In this document: piece after piece, positions 51,701 through 55,178 of the stretch
How positions within the stretch are numbered: the first letter of the stretch is position 1
Layout: every line of letters begins with the position of its first letter
Origin: Ancistrus triradiatus
Taxonomy: Eukaryota; Chordata; Actinopteri; Siluriformes; Loricariidae
NCBI GenBank assembly: GCA_025084515.1
Contig: JAJAGP010000337.1
Coordinates: forward strand, 1-64,000
DNA: 64,000 nucleotides
Direction of reading: 5' to 3'
The notes under the pieces: model-generated
Seen by the model: the letters and a program-made list of their open reading frames with translations, nothing else
Databases searched by the model: none
What the model was told of the DNA's origin: nothing
Translations under genes and position numbers: made by a program

Positions 51701-52198
51701 AAATGCAAATTAATTTTATTTTAGATCCTGTCTCTCACAGTTGGTGTACCTACGATAAAAATGACACATCTCTACGTTCTATGTAGGTGGGAAAACTTGC
51801 AAAATCGGCAGTGTATCAAATACTTATTTTCCCCACCGTATATATTGTCATATCACAGCCTTATTACAGCATGTTAAGTCAGATTCAGGTCTCTCCTTTT
51901 TTTAGGGAAGAGAAGGTTCGAGGTCGGATGGAGAAATATCGGCAGGTTCTGACTAGGAGGAGGAGAGAGAGAGAGGAGGAGAAATCAGGAGGGAGACAGA
52001 CCACTGTGGATCAGTTCTTCAGAGTCACGCGGAGGAGACTGGTGATGCATTTAAATCTGGATTTTATGTTAGAATTACACTAGTGTGTGTTATTATTAAT
52101 TATATTGACACGTGTGTGTGTGTGTGTGTGTTCAGTCTGCAGATGCTGAAGAATCATGTAACAAAAAGCGAGCAAAAGCTACACTTCCTTCATCCTAA
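16272..52198 (+). CDS. FEN1-like flap endonuclease paralog (11 coding exons, 348 aa)
   Basis: Predicted structure-specific 5' nuclease of the FEN1/XPG family, acting in the nucleus on flap or gapped DNA in replication and repair. Exons: 16272-16353, 20989-21061, 21321-21420, 23199-23253, 23362-23423, 23489-23625, 24800-24860, 35753-35884, 36024-36169, 51906-52041, 52136-52198. All introns are GT-AG and all phases join, giving 1047 nt with no internal stop. By alignment to human FEN1, the metal ligands are D34, D75 (D86), D128 (E158, here Asp), E130 (E160), D149 and D151 (D179, D181) and D201 (D233). K82 and R89 match K93 and R100. Y40 of FEN1 is His. The H3TH motif is in exon 8 and a PIP box (Q314..V317..F320F321) in exon 10. 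The cap helices are about 19 residues shorter than in human FEN1 and the wedge loop about 11 shorter. Multiple introns exclude a retrocopy. Identity as a FEN1-family gene is firm; orthology to a named gene is not. Confidence 0.9.
17319..17600 (+). pseudogene. BED zinc-finger exon fragment (hAT/ZBED-like)
   Basis: A frame reads EFICKASIKKKHSAECKFCH and then NFYRHLKRKHKER, a C-x2-C..H-x4-H BED finger, and ends at a donor-like CGGTAAGTG. It resembles the first coding exon of a hAT transposase. No catalytic exon follows, since an L2 is inserted at 17628. Confidence 0.6.
17628..19830 (-). pseudogene. L2-like LINE, antisense, degraded
   Basis: The 3' tail is at 17632 (TAGCACTTTTTACAATG in reverse). 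Reading the minus strand: LQLVQNAAARVLTRTRTFEY and LLHYLPVKFRIDYKILLVTY from the RT C-terminal region (17684-18118), and CLTETWIRQDEYLALNEGSP from the endonuclease (19272-19454). Many stops and deletions. It lies in intron 1 of the FEN1-like gene, in the opposite direction. Confidence 0.85.
19840..20380 (+). pseudogene. C-terminal fragment of an I-like LINE polymerase
   Basis: Reads KCCIGHIRLTHGYIF then, after a frameshift, ERCSVCQDLKTIKHLFINCP. GHxRLTHGYL followed by C-x2-C..H-x4-C is the tail found after RNase H in I/Nimb-type non-LTR elements. Only the last 110 codons remain. Confidence 0.6.
20989..21061 (+). CDS. FEN1-like exon 2 (residues 28-51)
   Basis: Encodes KVIALDTSIVLHQF, carrying the first catalytic aspartate (D34). 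The FEN1 tyrosine that stacks on the substrate base (Y40) is His here. Acceptor TTTAAG, donor AAG|GTAAGA, phase 1 in and phase 2 out. Intron 1 is 4.6 kb and full of repeats. Confidence 0.9.
21301..21318 (+). repeat. (GT)n tract at the exon 3 acceptor
   Basis: GTGTGTGTGTGTGTGTGT immediately before the TAG/ag acceptor. It replaces the usual pyrimidine tract. Confidence 0.9.
21321..21420 (+). CDS. FEN1-like exon 3 (residues 52-85)
   Basis: Encodes LLGVFYRTLTFLEHDIKPV and then FVFDGKPP, a near-exact FEN1 signature with catalytic D75 and basic K82. The acceptor is a pure GT run ending in TAG with no pyrimidine tract. Joining directly to exon 2 gives a wedge segment about 11 residues shorter than in human FEN1. 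Confidence 0.9.
21613..23192 (+). mobile_element. Tc1/mariner-superfamily element with a pogo-like MITE inside
   Basis: The left part is noncoding; at 21909 a frame reads SSSVMVWGWVSGLGKGHLHF and CDGSIDAEKYKLI, a Tc1-type DDE segment, then the coding part degenerates. The right end is CTGATTTGGGGTTGTA, the familiar terminal repeat, at 23192. A pogo-like MITE splits the 3' part. The element fills intron 3 of the FEN1-like gene and ends 6 bp before exon 4. Confidence 0.7.
22529..23097 (+). mobile_element. Pogo-like MITE, copy 2
   Basis: Ends TACCGTATTTTTCGGACC and GGTCCGGAAAATACAGTA. Internally EFNINESMIRKWRKQ remains, followed by a stop. About 60 bp absent from copy 1 (TGTGCTTCACCATTACGGTG and following) are inserted near 22760-22820. 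Confidence 0.85.
23199..23253 (+). CDS. FEN1-like exon 4 (residues 86-103)
   Basis: Encodes LEKRAQNAGWSSSQQSST. The Arg aligns with FEN1 R100; the rest replaces most of the FEN1 cap helices. Acceptor TATTTCAG, donor ACCA|GTAATT, phase 0 in and 1 out. The acceptor lies 6 bp after the end of a Tc1-like transposon. Confidence 0.85.
23362..23423 (+). CDS. FEN1-like exon 5 (residues 104-124)
   Basis: Encodes FTKNLEFLRLLELLGVPCIS, equivalent to the FEN1 helix that ends in the LLSLMGIP segment before the conserved acidic pair. Acceptor CTACAG, donor TCT|GTAAGT. The phase is consistent with both neighbours. Confidence 0.9.
23489..23625 (+). CDS. FEN1-like exon 6 (residues 125-169)
   Basis: Encodes APADAEAFCAHLV and ASEDMDTLAFGG, the XPG-I catalytic core. 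It holds the second acidic pair (D128 in place of Glu, E130) and the third (D149, D151). Acceptor TCCAG, donor CAG|GTGAGG, phase 0 to 2. Confidence 0.92.
23870..24600 (+). mobile_element. hAT-like fragment with BED-finger remnant
   Basis: A frame reads LKQHHPAKFAEFDKTNKGEE and ends at a donor-like GGGTGAGTG near 24328. HHPAKFAEFDK resembles the end of a BED finger. The flanking sequence is repeated antisense at 36340-36850. No catalytic domain. Confidence 0.55.
24634..24720. repeat. (ATT)n microsatellite
   Basis: Runs of TTATTATTATTATTATTA interrupted once by TTTTATTTTA, in intron 6 of the FEN1-like gene. Confidence 0.97.
24800..24860 (+). CDS. FEN1-like exon 7 (residues 170-190)
   Basis: Encodes EVIEYNLPKLLQALQLTQKE, equivalent to the FEN1 segment linking the XPG-I core to the H3TH domain. 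Acceptor GTTACAG, donor GAG|GTAAAA. A 10.9-kb intron filled with transposons follows. Confidence 0.88.
25075..25415. repeat. GCTGGTTTGTCTCTCTGCAC-type minisatellite with internal hairpin
   Basis: About ten imperfect units of roughly 30 bp built on CTGGTTTGTCTCTCTGCACA. One unit is inverted (25228-25255, CAGAGAGACAAACCAGCAAG), giving a hairpin with 25183-25210. The long frames through it, rich in CLSAHWF, are products of the repeat. Confidence 0.85.
25477..25684 (-). mobile_element. Tc1-like family B left terminal repeat
   Basis: GTGCTTGAAAGTTTGTGAAC then AAACAAATGAGACAAAAATA and AGTATGTGAACCTTT. It matches, inverted, the right terminal region at 35440-35712, so both belong to one interrupted Tc1 or to two copies of it. 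Confidence 0.75.
25942..27604 (-). CDS. hAT transposase, main exon (548-codon ORF)
   Basis: DDE-type hAT transposase of the ZBED/Ac group. From the N-terminus: PSTTHFTKLMERKYEEIFKE (DUF-like N-terminal part), TADIWTS with the first catalytic Asp, VHDNGANVVAAANILM with the second, the RCAGHTLQLVINAAL segment, then a C-terminal dimerisation region with TSTPSERLFSAAGNIVSKKR carrying the catalytic Glu. The frame is open over 548 codons from the ATG at 27588; upstream codons extend to an acceptor CATTCCAG at 27605, which joins in phase to exon 1. The ORF is unusually intact compared with the other transposases here. Confidence 0.9.
28132..28330 (-). CDS. hAT transposase BED zinc-finger exon
   Basis: Minus strand: CVTCKLCKRNLAWHGSTTMM and QHLKRKHVVV, a complete BED finger (C-x2-C..H-x4-H), ending GAGG|GTAAGT in a phase that fits the main exon. 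The nearby ATG (MTDAEKKVRPKPF) is in a different frame from the finger, so either translation starts elsewhere or one base has been lost or gained. This may inactivate the gene. Confidence 0.75.
28564..28677 (-). pseudogene. Tc1-like family B transposase fragment
   Basis: Minus strand: TKDPRVTSKQLKASLTLANV and HESTIRRTVNNNGVHG, the linker between the HTH and DDE domain of Tc1. It continues at 35123 on the other side of the gypsy element. Confidence 0.85.
28678..29826 (+). repeat. Gypsy 5' LTR
   Basis: Starts TGTTAGGGCCCGGCGGCCAC and ends ACCGAACCCTGACA. Differs from the 3' LTR by scattered substitutions and short indels, for example an 8-bp stretch near 29160. Frames of 60 to 209 codons within it recur in the 3' LTR and are not genes. 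Confidence 0.95.
29844..30637 (+). pseudogene. Gypsy gag
   Basis: Starts MDAAGSPETPKPPLSLTEVL at 29844, then shifts frame near 29935. The main part (29939-30637) has a proline run, ATPEWFDGESERCRGFLLQC and LLTGRALAWATALWE, the capsid-like region of Ty3/gypsy Gag. The frame closes before any CCHC zinc knuckle, which I cannot find. Confidence 0.88.
30800..31080 (+). pseudogene. Gypsy aspartic protease
   Basis: CIDSGAEESFIDTALAHRLG carries the DSGA active-site motif at about 30850. The frame differs from that of the RT; the switch falls near 31060, where HLGIVLGIPWLWAHNPRIDW, the usual end of the protease, continues in the RT frame. Confidence 0.82.
30915..32153 (+). pseudogene. Gypsy reverse transcriptase lacking the YxDD segment
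   Basis: Well-preserved RT: CIDYRGLNAITIKDRYPLPL, VFTKLDLRNAYNLIRI with the first catalytic Asp, then MPFGLMNAPAVF, which passes directly into IFSHSLEDHIGHVRRVLQ. The segment between them, which in the family holds the YLDD catalytic pair, is absent; the reading frame is kept. The thumb/connection part (FLGFANFFRRFVRGFSTVAA) is intact. A stop at 32151 cuts the frame before RNase H. RT activity is not expected. Confidence 0.93.
32186..33448 (+). pseudogene. Gypsy RNase H and integrase
   Basis: RNase H part: ERNYPIGDRELLAVKLALDE and WTDHKNLAYIRQAKRLNARQ. Integrase: zinc-binding H..H and CEICARTR, then MDFITGLPPSKG, VVSDRGPQFASRFW and FHPESNGQAERLNQE, giving a complete D,D,E triad. The start of RNase H is scrambled at 32150-32280 and the frame ends at a stop at 33446, so the polyprotein is broken although the integrase core itself looks intact. 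Confidence 0.93.
33449..33975 (+). pseudogene. Gypsy integrase C-terminus with chromodomain
   Basis: After a frame change, KYVGSFKISRRINPVSYRLE and VHPTFHVSRLKPF (the GPY/F-type module), then YTVRRLLDECRVQGSTQFLV and DWEGYGPEERSWVPARRI, a chromodomain. This places the element among the chromoviruses; the domain is thought to guide integration to chromatin marks. Confidence 0.9.
33960..33981 (+). promoter_or_regulatory. Gypsy polypurine tract
   Basis: A run of about 17 G directly before the 3' LTR, at the place where plus-strand DNA synthesis is primed in LTR elements. The G run may be expanded by slippage. Confidence 0.65.
33982..35122 (+). repeat. Gypsy 3' LTR
   Basis: Starts TGTTAGGGCTCGGCGGCCAC and ends ACCGAACCCTGACA, followed by the GTGAC duplication. 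Confidence 0.95.
35123..35712 (-). pseudogene. Tc1-like family B 5' end with transposase N-terminus
   Basis: Minus strand: MARTKEISEDLRKRVVDAYQ, GYKTISKEFGLHQSTVRQIV and FKTIVTLPRSCRPTKITPR, the Tc1 HTH region, then the gypsy insertion. The right end is GCACCACTGTA at 35712, just 40 bp before exon 8 of the FEN1-like gene. Confidence 0.9.
35753..35884 (+). CDS. FEN1-like exon 8 (residues 191-234, H3TH domain)
   Basis: Begins FVDLCILLGCDYCDKI with catalytic D201, followed by GLGPTRALKLIQEH, the potassium-binding H3TH motif that grips the downstream duplex. Acceptor TTTCAG, donor AAG|GTGACG, 44 codons in phase 0. Confidence 0.93.
36024..36169 (+). CDS. FEN1-like exon 9 (residues 235-282)
   Basis: Encodes THPVPVEWQYQAARKLFLE and then LEWKEPNEEQLVHFLCQEK, the C-terminal part of the FEN1 nuclease fold. 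Acceptor CACAG, donor GAG|GTAACA, phase 0 to 2. A 15.7-kb intron follows. Confidence 0.92.
36340..36960 (-). mobile_element. hAT-like remnant, antisense copy
   Basis: Inverse of 23870-24480, sharing GAGAGAGACTATTTAGTTAA, AAACAAACCGGCGAG and GTTGTGTTTTTGCCGCTGTT. At 36853 CTAGGGATGTAACGATACTC resembles a hAT terminus. Confidence 0.55.
37155..37365 (-). repeat. HE1-like SINE, antisense
   Basis: Reverse complement carries GGCACGGTGGCATATGTGGC at the head, then TGTGTGGAGTTTTGCATGAC and ATTGGATACTCTAAATTGGC. It is more diverged than the copy at 1092. Confidence 0.6.
37675..37862 (+). repeat. V-SINE-like SINE
   Basis: GTGGTAGCTTACCAGTTAAG at the tRNA-like head, GGGTTCAAATCCCACCTCTG at the B-box region, then TCTGGATAAGGGCATCTGCT in the conserved 3' part. 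Confidence 0.8.
37905..38905 (-). pseudogene. Endogenous retrovirus integrase remnant, antisense
   Basis: Reading the minus strand from 38905: GHTGAEKMVNQFLHSCWN with a zinc-binding module, then WGLSEQIESDQGTHF from the catalytic core, then near 38100 PGQWVMVRKHDKQSLEPRWD and KKTWIHVFHCKVV, the C-terminal DNA-binding region of gamma/epsilon-type retroviral integrases. Stops and frameshifts throughout. It is the 3' part of the provirus whose gag-RT part lies at 46235-47690; an L2 LINE separates them. Confidence 0.8.
39316..39990 (+). CDS. L2-like LINE ORF1, SGNH esterase-like (224 codons)
   Basis: Open from MGVVSAPAPAEPS to a stop at 39988. Motifs of an SGNH/GDSL hydrolase are present in order: LVIGDSILRHV (block I Ser), HVGANDIHL (block III Asn) and WDGVHSTREG (block V Asp-x2-His). 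Esterase ORF1 proteins are known in CR1/L2-type LINEs, where their role is unclear. The frame is intact although ORF2 is not. Confidence 0.85.
   Translation: MGVVSAPAPAEPSQQGKWLTVRRRSRKASPREHHSVPVHVSNRFTLLSDAPTEQPVERALVIGDSILRHVKLATPLGTSSARVTCITRARVPDIVTSLSELESHRFSRIVIHVGANDIHLRQSEVTKANFVEVVRVAKAMSNSLVCSGPIPVWRGDQAYSRLWLLNCWLSKWCSENNVGFLDNWTAFKGKPGLLGWDGVHSTREGAGLISCNIAHSLMARLVRG
40000..41572 (+). pseudogene. L2-like LINE ORF2 endonuclease part
   Basis: Remnants include SPPGYSHVHRPRPNGRGGGV, VGDFNIHFDNEQDPLKIAFE-like text in shifted frames, SDLISDHHLLVFELSL (the SDH motif of the APE endonuclease) and a linker with EKRLAPWYNDHTRTLKQRTR. Several stops and frameshifts. Confidence 0.85.
41573..43929 (-). 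pseudogene. Nested L2-like LINE 3' half, antisense
   Basis: The 3' tail is at the left (TAGCGCTTTTTACAATGGAG). Reading the minus strand: HHSTETALIMVLNDLLMSSD, then AAFDTIDHDVLLNRLENTVG with the first catalytic Asp, KVKYGLPQGSVLSPILFSLY, then IDYKI-type C-terminal text and 3' UTR. 5'-truncated and inserted into the + strand L2. It carries a V-SINE at 42715-42920. With the right part of the host L2 it forms an inverted repeat of nearly 2 kb. Confidence 0.85.
42715..42920 (+). repeat. V-SINE-like SINE inside the nested L2
   Basis: GTAGTAGCCTAGTGGTTAAG, then GGGTTCAAAATCCCACCTCT, then GTCGCTCTGGATAAGGGCGT. It is absent from the equivalent place in the host L2 at 44620-44680, which shows that it is a later insertion. 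Confidence 0.85.
43930..45789 (+). pseudogene. L2-like LINE RT 3' part and 3' UTR
   Basis: Reads SEVWRASGVSAWPAFILSVH-type text in shifted frames, then HISPVLSSLHWLPVKFRIDY, LLVPRIEKVTAGGKAFSYMA and LWNKLPTFVRDSDTPKFSV, the C-terminal part after the RT palm. A deletion joins the RT start to the PQGSVLG-type segment at about 44035, losing the palm with the YxDD-type site. Confidence 0.8.
45798..46220 (-). repeat. Truncated LTR, antisense
   Basis: Reverse complement begins TGTTAGGGTCCCTGCCATTC, an LTR-like start similar to the gypsy LTR here, and is cut at its 3' side by the L2 end. GC-rich relative to neighbours. Confidence 0.45.
46235..47690 (-). pseudogene. Endogenous retrovirus gag-protease-RT remnant, antisense
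   Basis: Reading the minus strand from 47690: capsid end, then a zinc knuckle CHYCHKISHFAKDC at about 47340, then LVDTGAQISTL with the DTGA protease site at about 47020, then INSEALQGIRPIIDQLEERG and NGSWRLTVDYRVANQ from the RT fingers, then a jump to RNase H-like text LFDPNKPFTISVHED. The RT palm is lost. Gamma/epsilon-type by similarity. Stops and frameshifts throughout; not functional. Confidence 0.78.
47691..49600 (+). pseudogene. Penelope-like element with GIY-YIG endonuclease
   Basis: RT part: HSLYGLPKIHIQDVLLRPIV, VLYDVTSLFTYVPV, then CAMGSPVSPIVANLYMEEVE and HWFKYVDDTWVKI with the YVDD site (48243-48758). After a stop, a GIY-YIG module follows at 49085-49350: VVYAVKCWEDCQELYIGETK, KRMAQHRRATSSG and VKEAIFVKRERHP. 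Three frames are used, so it is inactive. The tail CTGAAGAAGTCACTTACATG is typical of these elements. It is in intron 9 of the FEN1-like gene, same direction. Confidence 0.9.
49601..50359. other. Unassigned DNA in intron 9
   Basis: AT-rich. Short frames at 50044-50311 have no recognisable motif. Possibly an old repeat. Confidence 0.35.
50360..51840 (-). mobile_element. Tc1-like element (family F), antisense, full length
   Basis: Ends TACAGTGGGGAAAATAAGTA and TACTTATTTTCCCCACCGTA. Minus-strand transposase in pieces: HYHGLKSCRARKVPLLTPAH and MWSDETKIELFGINSTRRVW (51261-50935, first Asp), then MYRKILANNLL and WPSRSPDLNPIENLWKELKL (50883-50470, Glu). The second Asp segment is garbled by frameshift. 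Its right end is 65 bp before exon 10. Confidence 0.93.
51906..52041 (+). CDS. FEN1-like exon 10 (residues 283-328, PIP box)
   Basis: Encodes EEKVRGRMEKYRQVL, a strongly basic/acidic run, then QTTVDQFF, which fits the PCNA-interacting QxxhxxFF motif found at this point in FEN1. It supports PCNA-directed replication or repair use. Acceptor TTTTTTTAG lies 65 bp after a Tc1 element; donor CTG|GTGATG. Confidence 0.9.
52105..52131 (+). repeat. (GT)n tract at the exon 11 acceptor
   Basis: GTGTGTGTGTGTGTGTGT directly before TTCAG. Same arrangement as at exon 3. Confidence 0.85.
52136..52198 (+). CDS. FEN1-like exon 11 (residues 329-348, stop)
   Basis: Encodes SADAEESCNKKRAKATLPSS and a TAA stop. 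The NKKRAK patch may act as a nuclear localisation signal. The tail is shorter than the lysine-rich tail of canonical FEN1. The acceptor TTCAG follows a GT microsatellite. Confidence 0.8.
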   Translation, partial: SADAEESCNKKRAKATLPSS

Positions 52199-52251
52199 AT
52201 CATGTACCATTTAAAAAACTTTTATTTTATTTGATTTATTTAGTGATTATA

Positions 52252-52500
52252 TAACAAGTCCAAGTGAGGAAAAAGTTGGGACGGTATGAAAAATGCAAAA
52301 TAAATCAAAAATGTCTTCCATTTACATTTACTTTTATTTCATTTCATTCAGTGTGAAGCCAAGATAGTTCTGTAACGATGCCCCAAGTAGGGACAGTAAA
52401 CCAAGGTTTGATGTTCCAAAAACACTTAAGTGTGATATACAGTACATGCAAAAAAGTAGGAAATCAGGAAGGGGGCAAACACTTTTTCACATCACTGTAC
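52252..52500. repeat. Fragments of two Tc1-like ends
   Basis: AAAAAGTTGGGACGGTATGA resembles the terminus of the element in intron 3; GGAAATCAGGAAGGGGGCAA to ATCACTGTA at 52440-52499 is family D. They lie in the presumed 3' UTR or just downstream. Confidence 0.6.
52299..52304 (+). terminator. Candidate polyadenylation signal AATAAA
   Basis: First AATAAA after the FEN1-like stop codon, about 100 bp downstream. It sits in a fragment resembling the terminal repeat of a Tc1-like element (GTTGGGACGGTATG then AAAATGCAAAATAAA), so it may be transposon-derived. Use is unproven. Confidence 0.35.
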
Positions 52501-52749
52501 GTTGGGGTCACCAGTCTGTGTTGTTGAGCTCAGTGTTTGTATTCTGAAAGGTTCATTGCTGAATGAATGGCTTTCTAAAGGTAGACAGGTAGACATATAA
52601 ATCTACATTAAAAGACAGTTCAAACTGTCAACAGTTGAAACGGTCAACAAGATGTTACATTAATGCATGAATTTTGGAGCTGCCCAATATTGTGTGTTTT
52701 TTGGTGCAAGATTCATGATTGTATATGAGGGTAACACAATATCAAGTTC

Positions 52750-53160
52750 CCTTTACCCTTCAACTATATAGTGATCACCAACATCACCAACATTAACACC
52801 ACCTATCAGCTTCACTGACCTTACAGATGCACTTTGCAGTTGTACAAATACAGTATCTGTTTGTCTGCATACTTTTTTGTCCCCTTTAATCCCATTCTTC
52901 AAAGGTCAGGACTTCCACAGAGCAGAGATTATTTGGGTCTCGGATCATTCTCAGCACTGCAGTGACTGACAGTGGTCTTTCGACTGTGGAGGTCCTGACT
53001 ATTGAAGAACAATGGGGTATAACAAAGTATATGTACAGTCTGTATCTGTAGAACGGCAGGGTGCACCTGTATGGTCAGTGGAGCTGAAAAAATGGACAAA
53101 GTCTAGATACAAGTAGGTGGTGTTAATGTTATTGTTGATCACTGTATATTTTACATGATC
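52750..53160. mobile_element. Hairpin MITE, intact copy
   Basis: Two arms pair along their length: GTGATCACCAACATCACCAA with TAATGTTATTGTTGATCACT, and AAAGGTCAGGACTTCCACAG with CTGTGGAGGTCCTGACTATT. Same family as 16930-20745. Noncoding. Confidence 0.7.
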
Positions 53161-53589
53161 CTTCAATGACTGAAATGCTACCTCCCAACATGTTCATATT
53201 GAAAGAAACTACTTACAATAATGTAGTCACTGTCTCACACCCTCTTGTCTGTCTTGTCCTGATAACCATTGTTCTTCCCATCCTGTTCCCCACACCTCTT
53301 GGCTTCCCATCTTGTCTACACCTTTTTTTGTATATTCTATTTACCAACATCCTTGGTCTACATCACACCTCTTCCACCAGCATCTGACTATCACACCTCT
53401 TTAACCTTCATCTCTTTCTCTTACCCCCTTCCTGTCCAAAGCTAGGGTACATAAAGCTTGCTAAGAAGTATGTATTTCAGAATGGTGATCTACGCAGCTC
53501 TACCCATACATGATCCTCTGTATGTGTAAATAACTCCTAAGATGAAGAAGATCCCATCTCCTGACTCCTGAGAAGCTGAATTTCTAACA
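53161..53589 (+). repeat. Possible retroviral LTR remnant
   Basis: Assigned only because a tRNA-His-type primer-binding site follows. The stretch is pyrimidine-rich at 53240-53420. A 73-codon frame has no homology I recognise. The LTR start is not defined. Confidence 0.3.
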
Positions 53590-53592
53590 ACT

Positions 53593-53610
53593 TGGTGCTG
53601 TGACTTGGAT
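53593..53610 (+). promoter_or_regulatory. Candidate tRNA-His primer-binding site
   Basis: TGGTGCTGTGACTTGGAT matches 16 of 18 bases of the complement of the tRNA-His 3' end (TGGTGCCGTGACTCGGAT, from general knowledge). A donor-like GGTGAGTAA follows at about 53630. No gag is visible downstream. Confidence 0.45.
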
Positions 53611-53934
53611 GGCAAAATTAAACCTACGTGGTGAGTAAACGCCATTTCGAACCTAAGAGAAATTTTGGCTGCAGTCAAGAAAGTGTTGTTACACTGTAGT
53701 TGTAGCTGGTACCTATTTTTGTGTTACGCTGCATTTGTAACCGGTATCCTTTTGGTAATCAAGAGAAGTGCATGTTACTGCATTAAGTAACTTATTCTCT
53801 TTATGTGAAATATAGGGAAGAAGTGGGGGGTCACGTGACCTCGAACAGCATGGTCGCATAGCTTGTAGCTCCCTCGCATTTGTTCCACGAAACTTGTTTT
53901 TTTTCCTCCTGAACCTACATTTTCTCGAGAATCC

Positions 53935-54835
53935 ATGTTCAGAGCTGTGTTAAACATGAGCAAGGAGAAGGAAACGCAAGAATTCCCGATTTTTTCTGCC
54001 TCACGGCCTTGCAGTGGCACTTCTAAGAGAGATGCTGATACCGAGGCAGAACAGCATGATAGCGGGCCTGATATCGGTACAGTGTTAGCCGAGATTCAAG
54101 CTAGCCGTGCCGAAGTGAGTTCGCGCTTAGACAGGTTTGAGAATCGACTGGATGACATATGTGGCTCCATTTCCTCACTAAAAGAGACTTTCAACAGTTT
54201 AACAGAAAGAGTGGTGGCTACTGAGAGGCGTTTATCTGAAACCGAAAGCCGCATCTCAACCATGGAAGACGCCATTAGCGATCGGGAAGCTACGCTATCT
54301 TCACTCTCCGTTACCGTTACACAAAATAGATGACTTGGAGAATTGCGGGCGCCGAAAAAATGTTAGAATCGTTGGATTACCTGAGAAAGCAGAAGGCTCT
54401 CAAACTCTTGTTAAGTTTCTGGAGGCTAATCTACTAACCTGGCTGAACCTGAATAACAAAGCACCACTTGAGATCGAGCGGGCTCATCGCTCTTTAGCCC
54501 CGATACCAGCACAAGCCGCAAAATCTTGCAGTGTCTTGGTGCGCTTTCTCCGCTTTGCAGACAAACAAGCAGTTTTCAAAGCAGCGAGAACGCAGCAAAG
54601 TGTAAAGTTCGGGGAACCAGTGCTACGGTTTTACGAGGATCACTCAGCAGAGGTTTTAAGAAAACAGTGACAGTTCTCTTCGATACAGAAGTCTTTGACC
54701 GACTTAAAGCTATTCAGGGGATTCGCCTATCCTGCTAAACTACGATGCCTCTACAAGAACGAGTGGCGTCTGTTTTCCTCGCCAGGCGAAGCAGAAGCAT
54801 TTCTGAAGGAGCTCGACGATTCACCAAGCGCGTAG
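53935..54835 (+). pseudogene. L1/Tx1-like LINE ORF1
   Basis: First frame (53935-54333): a coiled coil with heptads through IGTVLAEIQASRAEVSSRLD and VATERRLSETESRISTMEDA. Second frame (54335-54670): ENCGRRKNVRIVGLPEKAEG, the RRM start typical of L1 ORF1, and PLEIERAHRSL. Third frame: FAYPAKLRCLYKNEWRLFSS from the C-terminal domain. The two frame changes break the protein. It would be an RNA-binding chaperone forming trimers. Confidence 0.88.
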
Positions 54836-55178
54836 GATAATCGGAAACTTTTGTGAATACTGTATAATGGAGGACTTCAGGTATCGACACTTAGACATTT
54901 ATTTTAATGGCAGTCACAGGGTGAGCAACGAATGAACGTTATATATGCAGTATCGAAAGGGGACGATCATGCAGACTTTACCTTATGTAGGCTATAAGAA
55001 CTCTGCCCCTCTAATGACCTTCTTTGAAGGCACATTATGTTCCAATAGAATACACTTGGATAAGTCTGCCCTGCTTTTGGATAAAAAACTTAAATGCTAT
55101 TTCATGGGACAATTGTTTAAACTGTTTAATTTGATTTCTGAGTTTCAGTCAAGAATACTAAGAAGCCTGACTATAATT

